Source: DSXH01 sp037446915 (lineage in GTDB: Bacteria; Bacteroidota; Ignavibacteria; Ignavibacteriales; Melioribacteraceae). From it: a DNA stretch of 64,000 nt. Position numbers and translations under genes: made by a program. The notes under the pieces were generated by a model, which searched no databases, was not told where the DNA came from, and saw nothing but the letters and a program-made list of their open reading frames with translations. The stretch spans positions 1-64,000 of the forward strand of contig JBBIHP010000002.1 in assembly GCA_037446915.1 (NCBI GenBank), written 5' to 3'. Of this stretch, positions 35,083 to 42,388 are shown piece after piece. The first letter of the stretch is position 1. Every line of letters begins with the position of its first letter.

Positions 35083-36231
35083 TTACTTTTTAAAGAATTC
35101 TCCGGTTATCATATACCAGTCTTTTTCACCTAGCTTTTCTAAATGTCCCCACTGTAGCTCAAATTGTTCCGAAGCATCTTGTTTTACTATTTCTTTTATC
35201 AGCTTAATATAATTATCGATTTCTTCCTGATAATAAGTTACTGCATTCTTGCCGATTTTGAGCTGAGTTAATTCGGAATCTAATTTATCTGCATCAATAG
35301 AACAGATCCAATTTTTTTCGTATGGCGTGAAATCTAAAGCTTCAAGGTCTTCGGCTAATTCGTGATTAATGCTTTTAACCTGACCGCTTAACGGCGAAAG
35401 AAATTGAATTATTCGATTACCTTGTTTTATGCTGAATAGTGGTTGTCCCTTTGTTATGTTCATTCCTAGATTGGGGAAGTCGATACCGGTAATTTTACCG
35501 ATTAATTTCTTTGCAAAGTCATCTATTCCAACTTTTGCAGAACCATCCTGACTAACTGAAATCCAGCAATGCCCATTGGAGATGAAAACTCCGCCTGGAA
35601 TAGCAAATTCACCGGTTCCTAATTTTTCTTTTTCGGATAAGTGAGCAATATGAACACGCGGTTTTAGTTGTTTCTGGATTCTATCCTGACGTTTAACAAG
35701 AGACTTTTTGGTGAATTCAAGTAATTCGTCTTCGGTAAATGGTTTCTGAACATAATCCATAGCACCGAGTTTCATACAGTCAACAGCGGTTTCTACAGTA
35801 GCATATCCGGTAATAATCATAACATCTATATCAGGGCGCAAATGTTTTACAAGCTTTGTTACTTCAACACCATCCATTGCTGGCATTTTAAGGTCTGTAA
35901 AAACAAAATCGTAATGATGGGATTTAATAAGATTCATTGCTTCTTGTCCAGAATTAACCGTGTCCACTGCATAACCATCCAACACAAGAATTTTTCTAAA
36001 GCTATCCAGGATCACATCTTCGTCATCAACACAGAGTATTCTTGCTTTTGGATTTGGAACGTCTGCACGTTTTAATGAAACAGCTTCTGTGCTGAAATCG
36101 AGGTTGATGCTTTCATTAAGTATTTCTTCTCGTTCTTTACGAAGTTTTTTCTCATTCATTTTTTTAATTGTGAATCTAATTACAACATCGGCCACAATAA
36201 ATAGCACTAATGCTAATATGAAGAGAGGCAT
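35083..36231 (-). CDS. Membrane-anchored response regulator with GcvH-like output domain
   Basis: A 382-residue protein: one membrane span (residues 1-22), a linker, a full receiver (66-185; phosphoacceptor D113 in FVFTDLKMPAMDG, lysine in YVQKPF), then a domain that follows the glycine cleavage H-protein pattern (about 225-335: GHCWISVSQDGSAKVGIDDFAKKLIGKI in two pieces, SPLSGQVKSIN, PYEKNWICSI). By eye, the position of the lipoyl lysine is asparagine (KQGNRIIQFL before SPLSG), so it is probably not lipoylated. No DNA-binding domain exists. It is last in the six-gene operon, 27 bases after a paralogue. Confidence 0.82.
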   Translation of the reverse strand: MPLFILALVLFIVADVVIRFTIKKMNEKKLRKEREEILNESINLDFSTEAVSLKRADVPNPKARILCVDDEDVILDSFRKILVLDGYAVDTVNSGQEAMNLIKSHHYDFVFTDLKMPAMDGVEVTKLVKHLRPDIDVMIITGYATVETAVDCMKLGAMDYVQKPFTEDELLEFTKKSLVKRQDRIQKQLKPRVHIAHLSEKEKLGTGEFAIPGGVFISNGHCWISVSQDGSAKVGIDDFAKKLIGKITGIDFPNLGMNITKGQPLFSIKQGNRIIQFLSPLSGQVKSINHELAEDLEALDFTPYEKNWICSIDADKLDSELTQLKIGKNAVTYYQEEIDNYIKLIKEIVKQDASEQFELQWGHLEKLGEKDWYMITGEFFKK

Positions 36232-36258
36232 AGTATATCTCCTTGTTTAAAGTTCTGT

Positions 36259-37047
36259 TTAGCGATCCGAACTACATGGTGTTAACATACTCATTTCCAA
36301 ATCGAGTTGACCGGGTATAATTCTATAAAGCCAACCGGCGAAGTAAGGATCTTTTTCTAATAAAGTTATATCGCTTAATATTTTTTGATTGCTCTCAATA
36401 ATCCTTCCACTTACTGCAGAATAGAGTTGATTAATTGTACCATCTTCGGCAATTAATTTGACGATTGGTTCGGCTTGATTAATCATCGTGTCGTTTTCCA
36501 GGAATTCTACGGTTCGAATATTTTCAAGTGTCTTAATAAATATATCGGTCGCCCCAATATTAACCGAACCATCATTCAATTCATTAACCCAGCATGAATA
36601 TCCTAACCGGTAATATTTAACCGGACAAGGAACATGCACAATTGAAGTTGTATTTTTGGTTGAAGGATCAGTTAATTCGCCGTATTTAATGCATCTTTTA
36701 ATAACGCTTACTATTTCATCGAATGAAAAAGGTTTGGGGATAAAATCGAGTGCGCCGCTGTAAAGTGAACGGACAGCATTTTCAATTGTAGAGTATCCGG
36801 ATGTAATGACAACAGGTGTATCAATATTCTTATTTCTCAATTCATTCAGGAATTGAAAGCCATCCATTCCCGGCATCATAATATCACTAATTATAATTCT
36901 GAAAATTTTCTGGTTGATTTTTAATAGAGCCGACTCAGCATCGAGTGCAAAATCGACTTTATAATTATTTATATCGCAGATTCTTTTAATAGAATCAATA
37001 ACAACCTGCTCGTCGTCAATAATCAATATATCTAATTCTTCTTTCAT
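36259..37047 (-). CDS. Response regulator with GcvH-like output domain (soluble)
   Basis: A 262-residue paralogue of the next gene without the membrane span. The receiver covers residues 5-125, with D55 in IIISDIMMPGMDG, the threonine in VVITSGYS and the lysine in FIPKPFS. A GcvH-like domain fills 135-250 (LGYSCWVNELNDGSVNIGATDIF, SAVSGRIIESN, PYFAGWLYRI, given here in pieces). The lipoyl lysine position is glycine by eye (AEDGTINQLY before SAVSG). It abuts the histidine kinase gene with no space, so the two are certainly co-expressed. The function of the GcvH-like domain is unknown. Confidence 0.82.
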   Translation of the reverse strand: MKEELDILIIDDEQVVIDSIKRICDINNYKVDFALDAESALLKINQKIFRIIISDIMMPGMDGFQFLNELRNKNIDTPVVITSGYSTIENAVRSLYSGALDFIPKPFSFDEIVSVIKRCIKYGELTDPSTKNTTSIVHVPCPVKYYRLGYSCWVNELNDGSVNIGATDIFIKTLENIRTVEFLENDTMINQAEPIVKLIAEDGTINQLYSAVSGRIIESNQKILSDITLLEKDPYFAGWLYRIIPGQLDLEMSMLTPCSSDR

Positions 37048-38931
37048 CTATACTAACGGTAATTTAATAGAAAATGTTGTTCCTTTACCTACTTCACTTT
37101 CAACATCAATAGTCCCGTTATGGTTATCAATAATTCCCCATACTATTGCCAGACCAAGTCCAGTTCCTTTTTGACCTTTTGTTGAAAAGAAAGGTTCAAA
37201 AAGTTTAGAAATATTTTCTTGAGGAATTCCGCATCCCGAATCTTTAATTTTTATTTCAACAAATTGTCTGTCACCACCAAGGTCAATAAATTCCCATTTT
37301 TGCCAGTTATCATTAAATGATGCGCAACCAGCTAAATAACCCTGATTAGGAATTGTAATTTTATAAACCGGTCCGCCGCACTCCGGGCATTTTTCATTTT
37401 TATCAATTAACGAGATATCGCACGTTGGGCAATTTAAACTGATCGAACTGTTCTTTGATAAGTTGATTCCGAAGAAATGCCTGTTGTTGCCATACACAGG
37501 ATCCAGGTTCATAAATCCTTCAACTCCATTCGATTTTATCTTTAGTTGAATTGAAGGAAGTCCGCCGATTTTAAATTCCTTGTAAATAAGATTATGGTTT
37601 TTTAAACAGACGGCAGATTTAATTTGTGTATTTCCTTTTGGCGGTAAACTTGTAAGGTTCGTTTTAATATCGATTGAACCGCCTTCGGTACCGATTGCAT
37701 CTATTGAATTAAGAAGGAGATTTAAACAAACCTGTTGTATCTGGTTTGCATCAGCAATTACTTTTGGAATCTTTTCATTAAGCTCTGTTGAAAGATTGAT
37801 TCTACTATACTTTAATTGATTGTTAACCACACTTATTGCCCGCTTTATAACTTCGTTTATATCAACCTGATGTTTTTTAGGAGTGGATTGCCGGGCAAAA
37901 TCGAGAAGACCTTTAACAATTTCTCTGCTTCGCATTGTCTCTCTAACTATAACATTCAAATCCTCTTGCATCTGCGGATTGTCTTTAGTCCGTTTTAGTA
38001 AGAAGCTGCTGTAAGTTAAAACTCCGGTAAGGGGATTGTTAATTTCATGAGCAACACCGGCGGCAAGTCTTCCGAGGGATGCCATTTTATCAGACTGCAC
38101 AAGTTGAAGTCTTGTTTCATCTAAACGGCTTATCATCTTATTAAATGATTTAGCAAGATAACCAAGTTCGTCATTTCCTAAATCGGTTATAGCATAATTA
38201 AGATTTCCTAACGCAACCTCGTTTGTAGCATTAACTAATTCTTTAACGGGTTTGTCAATCCATTTTTTTACAAATAAGCCGATGATAAGACCAATAGAAA
38301 TTACAGATACTATTGCAAATAAAAAAACACGCATTTGATTCTCTTGTAATTGCTTGTCAATTGCTTGAAGTGAAATGCTTACATCGAGAACTCCAAGTAC
38401 AGTAGCTTCTTTTGAATGAGCATGACAATCAGATTGCCAGCAAGATTTTTCGTTGTAAATCGGATTTACAATTCCCATTATTCGTGTAGAATCCGGATGA
38501 AGCTTGAATATTCGGGTTCTATCTTTCATAGAGAGTTTTTCAAGAGGTTTGTTCTCTGCGTGACACGCATAACAGCTTTCTGCTTTCTTATCTAACATTT
38601 GTCCAATTTCGTCTTGTTTCCTCGAGTAAATAATCATTCCTTCTTTGTTGAGTATCCTAACATCATATATTGTAGGATCTTTTCCAATTGTCATTATTGT
38701 TTCTTGAATCTGTTCCCGCTCATTAAACAACATACTGTATCGTGTACTATTCTTTACTGTCTCGCTTAATTGGTTTGCATGTCTTTCAACTTCCGAAAGC
38801 AATACATCATTCTGCGATTTAATGTTGAAGTATGAATATACGCCAATAATTACAACCGCTGTAAAACTTACTACGATTGTAAGTTTAAGACCTATTCTTT
38901 TATAAATCCCTATTTCATTCAATCCTTTCAT
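37048..38931 (-). CDS. Histidine kinase with heme-binding periplasmic domain and zinc-ribbon insertion
   Basis: A 627-residue sensor kinase: span 1 (15-35), a periplasmic domain with heme sites CYACH (120-124) and CWQSDCH (164-170, CX4CH), span 2 (202-221), HAMP (222-275), HisKA with H295 in GVAHEINNPLTG, and an ATPase domain. Between the N box (NLLLNSIDAIG, near 407) and the G1 box (DSGCGIP, near 565) there is an extra segment of about 120 residues holding a CxxC...CxxC zinc ribbon (C501, C504, C515, C518). Both heme motifs are periplasmic, so c-type heme as redox or ligand sensor is likely. It sits one base after a 13-heme cytochrome gene. Confidence 0.9.
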   Translation of the reverse strand: MKGLNEIGIYKRIGLKLTIVVSFTAVVIIGVYSYFNIKSQNDVLLSEVERHANQLSETVKNSTRYSMLFNEREQIQETIMTIGKDPTIYDVRILNKEGMIIYSRKQDEIGQMLDKKAESCYACHAENKPLEKLSMKDRTRIFKLHPDSTRIMGIVNPIYNEKSCWQSDCHAHSKEATVLGVLDVSISLQAIDKQLQENQMRVFLFAIVSVISIGLIIGLFVKKWIDKPVKELVNATNEVALGNLNYAITDLGNDELGYLAKSFNKMISRLDETRLQLVQSDKMASLGRLAAGVAHEINNPLTGVLTYSSFLLKRTKDNPQMQEDLNVIVRETMRSREIVKGLLDFARQSTPKKHQVDINEVIKRAISVVNNQLKYSRINLSTELNEKIPKVIADANQIQQVCLNLLLNSIDAIGTEGGSIDIKTNLTSLPPKGNTQIKSAVCLKNHNLIYKEFKIGGLPSIQLKIKSNGVEGFMNLDPVYGNNRHFFGINLSKNSSISLNCPTCDISLIDKNEKCPECGGPVYKITIPNQGYLAGCASFNDNWQKWEFIDLGGDRQFVEIKIKDSGCGIPQENISKLFEPFFSTKGQKGTGLGLAIVWGIIDNHNGTIDVESEVGKGTTFSIKLPLV

Positions 38932-38932
38932 A

Positions 38933-40054
38933 TTACCGCTTTATTAATTTGCCCGGTAAATTTTTAGGATATGTTAAATCGTCATGGCAATCGGTACAGG
39001 TTGGATTTGCATAAGATTTATCTTTATGGCAGCTCTCGCAATCCAATTCGCCGTGTGTCTCGTTTAATGCTAATCCGGTTTTTTTATGATCGAAATTATT
39101 CCAGCTCCATGTACCATGGCAAGTAACACAATCTTTGTTTAACCCTATGAATTTAGCAGGAGTAGTATGACACCTTGCACAGTTTAATCTGGAATGGAAT
39201 TTTGAAAGGTCGAAACCTGTAGAAATCTTGTGGTTAAATGGTCCAGCTTCTTTGTTAGAATGGCATTTGTTACAATCCGATTTAACTTCATGACAGCTGG
39301 AACATTTTTTATGTTGTTCCGCAAAGGATTTTTTAATTTCTGCCGGTTTCTTTATTTGTGAATGACACTTTGTGCAGCTTTCATTAGAATGGCATTGTGA
39401 ACATTCTAATCCAAACAAATTGGTATGATCGTTATGAAAAAAAGTAACAAACTTCCCTTTATCTGTTTTTGTGTTGAAGGAAATTTTTTCAGGTACTTTT
39501 ATTTCGGGATGAATTCTTTTCGATTTTTCATCTTTTACTTTAACAGGTTTTGAAACAGCTTTTTCTTTAACAACATGGCAATCGTTACAATCGGTTTTAC
39601 CGCTCCAGGATCTGTGGCAATTCATACATAGCTGGTGGTAAGCACCTTTTAGATCCGGTTTTGTAATATCGGCTCTTTTTCTTGTGGTCTTATGACAGTC
39701 CGAACAACCTATAACATTACCGGGAGGATTATAGTGATGGCATGTTCTGCAACCCCCCGTCATATCAGCCATCTCCGCATGAGCTAAATGTGAGAACTTG
39801 ACCGGCGCATAAATATCTGTATCGCGTAGTTTATCTATTACTATAATTCTCGGTCCTTCTTCCGGCTTCTGATCGATTCTTATTAAACTTTCGCGCGGAC
39901 AGGGTTTTAAACAAGGATTTTCTTTTGTGGGGATGTTGCATGAATGACAATTTGAGCATGTTAAATTTAGGTTAGCGTGGGCGCTATTTAATTTAGTCTG
40001 GCTCTGAATTAATATTGGAGCTAAGAATAAAATTATTATTATTAATTTTTTCAT
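38933..40054 (-). CDS. Thirteen-heme cytochrome c (c3-type) of an NrfD complex
   Basis: A 373-residue exported protein with signal MKKLIIIILFLAPILIQSQ and 13 CXXCH motifs, from CSNCH near the N-terminus to CTDCH near the end. The FSHLAHAEMADMTGGCRTCHHY and FFHNDHTNLFGLECSQCH segments (in pieces) are class III cytochrome c features. An additional CxxxC pair (PCLKPCP) follows the first site. It overlaps the NrfD gene by 4 bases (ATGA). It should accept electrons from, or pass them to, the membrane subunit on the periplasmic side, as the cytochrome subunits of Hmc, Qrc and Cbc complexes do. Confidence 0.88.
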   Translation of the reverse strand: MKKLIIIILFLAPILIQSQTKLNSAHANLNLTCSNCHSCNIPTKENPCLKPCPRESLIRIDQKPEEGPRIIVIDKLRDTDIYAPVKFSHLAHAEMADMTGGCRTCHHYNPPGNVIGCSDCHKTTRKRADITKPDLKGAYHQLCMNCHRSWSGKTDCNDCHVVKEKAVSKPVKVKDEKSKRIHPEIKVPEKISFNTKTDKGKFVTFFHNDHTNLFGLECSQCHSNESCTKCHSQIKKPAEIKKSFAEQHKKCSSCHEVKSDCNKCHSNKEAGPFNHKISTGFDLSKFHSRLNCARCHTTPAKFIGLNKDCVTCHGTWSWNNFDHKKTGLALNETHGELDCESCHKDKSYANPTCTDCHDDLTYPKNLPGKLIKR

Positions 40055-41292
40055 GACAATACACTCCTTATTGAGAACTTTGCTTTCGTACCGGAATGCT
40101 GCGGAACACTTACAATTGGGAATATCATTACAAAAGCTCTAAACAATAAAATCTCCAGGGCTATGAAACCAGCTGTTACAGAAATTTCTCCAATAGAAGG
40201 GAAATAACTCTGGAATACATAAGGAGGATTGTATGCAACAATAAAATTATTCAGTCTATTTAAGAAGACACCAAAAATTACAAGGAATGCCGCAATACTT
40301 AAACCCATTGGCGATTTCTGAATTTGCGGCGAAAGAAAGAGTCGTAATGGAACAACAACACCAATTACTATCTCAATAACAAACATAACACTTGCAGTAT
40401 TGAACTCAGTTAAATAAACAAATGTCTGTCTAATTACCATATCACCTAATTTAAAAGAAAGATAGATACCAAGTAATGGTGCTACCATACTTCCAAGGTT
40501 TGCCATAATATTTGTCTCGGGTTTCAAACCAAATGATTTTGATGTTAGATAGGATTCAAATATAACCATAGGGAAACCAACAGACATTGCTGAGAGCAAG
40601 AATAATAATGGAAGTATTGGAGTCTGCCATAGTGGATGCATTTTAGGTCCGGCAATTATCATTAAAGTTCCAAGCGAAGACTGATGTAAGCAGGAGAGAA
40701 CTACACCGGCAATAATAAAAATAAACATTGTTTTATCAAGACCTCTATCCAATGCTCTTAATAATTTATCAAGAGATACATTAAATCTTTTAAAAAACCC
40801 CGGAAGGTTTACTCTTCCTATAAACCGTTCGGTTACAATGGGAAGGAATTCAATATACAGGACTGTCAGATAAATCATAACGCACATGCCTACTTCAAAG
40901 AGGGCAGAGTTTCCATTCCACATAATTAGTGGATGCCATATGTAGTAGTATCGTCCTAAATCAATTCCAACGCTTACAGCAACAAATGTATAGCCCAGCA
41001 TTGCCGTAAGTAAAGCCGGACGGGTTATTAAATGGTATTCTTCCTTGTGCATAATATGACCAAGTGCCGCAGTAGTAAATCCACCGGCAGCAAGTGCAAC
41101 TCCGGCTGCTACATCAATACCAATCCAAATTCCCCATGGAAATTCATTCGATAGATTTGTAACAGCTCCTATTCCAAATATCAATCTTGCTAATACAAAT
41201 AACAAACCTATTGCTGCAATAACTGCAATAACTATAACAGTAGGAGTAAAATATTTTCTTGGTAGAGGTACAGGTTTCATATTTTCACTCAT
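40051..41292 (-). CDS. NrfD/PsrC/HybB-type quinone-reactive membrane subunit
   Basis: A 413-residue protein with about ten membrane spans. The FPWGIWIGIDVAAGVALAAGGF segment (here in two parts: FPWGIWIGIDVA, AGVALAAGGF) and the YYYIWHPLIMWN motif are diagnostic of HybB within the NrfD family, which exchanges electrons and protons with menaquinone but carries no cofactor. It overlaps the Fe-S gene by 8 bases and the cytochrome gene by 4. Whether quinol is oxidised or quinone reduced cannot be decided from sequence. Confidence 0.92.
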   Translation of the reverse strand: MSENMKPVPLPRKYFTPTVIVIAVIAAIGLLFVLARLIFGIGAVTNLSNEFPWGIWIGIDVAAGVALAAGGFTTAALGHIMHKEEYHLITRPALLTAMLGYTFVAVSVGIDLGRYYYIWHPLIMWNGNSALFEVGMCVMIYLTVLYIEFLPIVTERFIGRVNLPGFFKRFNVSLDKLLRALDRGLDKTMFIFIIAGVVLSCLHQSSLGTLMIIAGPKMHPLWQTPILPLLFLLSAMSVGFPMVIFESYLTSKSFGLKPETNIMANLGSMVAPLLGIYLSFKLGDMVIRQTFVYLTEFNTASVMFVIEIVIGVVVPLRLFLSPQIQKSPMGLSIAAFLVIFGVFLNRLNNFIVAYNPPYVFQSYFPSIGEISVTAGFIALEILLFRAFVMIFPIVSVPQHSGTKAKFSIRSVLS

Positions 41293-42202
41293 GATGTACC
41301 TCCTTATTTTTATTTGATTCAGCTTTCTTTTTATTAATCCACATTACCCCGCCAAGCAAAGCATATAGAGCAACCGGAGGAACGAAGTAAGCAAATATTC
41401 CATGTTGAATTGCTTCACTTACACCCGGTGCTGTATTGGTACCTAATTTTGGAAATTGGAGTTCGTGAAAATCCTTACTTGCCAAATAGAGCCAGCTTGT
41501 TCCTCCAACTTCAAATTCTCCATAAACGTGGTTGATGTAACGATCCGGGTAAAGACTTATTTTTTGATGTGCCAGTTCAATTACCGACTTTCTTGTTCCG
41601 TAGGTTAAAACTTCCATCGGACAAATTTCCACGCAAGCTGGAAGCTTACCTTCTTTAGTACGATCAAAACAGAAATCGCATTTACGAATATCGGGATGCC
41701 ATGCTTTCTCGAACTCAAATGCCGGAATCTGGAATGGACAAGCTACCATACAATAACGGCAGCCAATGCATTTATCGGTATCCCAGATAACCGAGCCGTT
41801 TTCCTCTTTTGAAAATGCTCCAACGATGCATGCCGATACACAAGCTGGTTTATCACAATGCATGCATTGTACTTTTACATTAATTGGAAATTGTTCAGTT
41901 TCTTTTGGCAGGTATTCATTCACAATTGTTAATGCTTTTGCATCTGGTCTTCTCATTTTATCGAAAACGGTTCTGTCATCATAGCTTTCAATCGGTTGTG
42001 TCGGTAAGTCGTGTGCAGTTTTACAGGCCCATTCACATTTTCTGCATCCAATACATACAGTAGTATCAATAAGCACTCCCATCCTGTTTTCATCTAATAC
42101 ATATTTAGGTCCGGCTTTTACAGACTTTGTAGAAAGACCTGTAATTCCAGCTCCAATAAGTGCAGAAGTTTTTAGGAATTTCCTTCTAGATTCATTAATC
42201 AT
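41285..42202 (-). CDS. Tat-exported 4[4Fe-4S] protein, HybA-like
   Basis: A 305-residue electron-transfer subunit. The N-terminus NESRRKFLKTSALIGAG is a Tat signal (RRKFLK). Four ferredoxin cysteine groups follow (CIGCRKCEWAC, CMHCDKPACVSAC, CIGCRYCMVAC, CDFC with CVEIC), and a C-terminal anchor (YFVPPVALYALLGGVMWI) is typical of HybA. ATG 42202 was chosen over 42214 because GGAGGTG lies just before it. With NrfD and the 13-heme protein it forms a standard periplasm-facing quinone module. It is the first gene of the six-gene operon, behind a 22-bp palindrome. Confidence 0.92.
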   Translation of the reverse strand: MINESRRKFLKTSALIGAGITGLSTKSVKAGPKYVLDENRMGVLIDTTVCIGCRKCEWACKTAHDLPTQPIESYDDRTVFDKMRRPDAKALTIVNEYLPKETEQFPINVKVQCMHCDKPACVSACIVGAFSKEENGSVIWDTDKCIGCRYCMVACPFQIPAFEFEKAWHPDIRKCDFCFDRTKEGKLPACVEICPMEVLTYGTRKSVIELAHQKISLYPDRYINHVYGEFEVGGTSWLYLASKDFHELQFPKLGTNTAPGVSEAIQHGIFAYFVPPVALYALLGGVMWINKKKAESNKNKEVHHE

Positions 42203-42218
42203 ATACACCTCCATAGGT

Positions 42219-42240
42219 TGTAAACTAATTTTAGTTTACA
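42219..42240. promoter_or_regulatory. Perfect 22-bp palindrome upstream of the NrfD operon
   Basis: The core GTAAACTAATTTTAGTTTAC (42220-42239) extends by one more base pair to two 10-bp arms around TT. It lies 17-38 bases ahead of the start codon. A TTGACA with TAAGTT 17 bases on lies farther upstream on the minus strand, so the palindrome would be downstream of transcription start. It suits a dimeric repressor, or a leader hairpin beside the ribosome site. Confidence 0.55.
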
Positions 42241-42388
42241 CTGATTTGATTAATTGGAGTTTATTATCCATTTCTAACTTACAATTTTAAGAGATGTTTG
42301 TCAATTTAAAGCTGTAAGAATGAGATTCTCGGTTATGTTATTGATTTTTTTTATCTTCATTCCCCAAATTCATTATCAAATATATCTT

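Noticed and set aside
36259..37047. Reading the regulator as a true glycine cleavage H protein
   Set aside because: It starts with a full receiver domain, the lipoyl lysine is not at the expected place, and no gcvT or gcvP gene is near.
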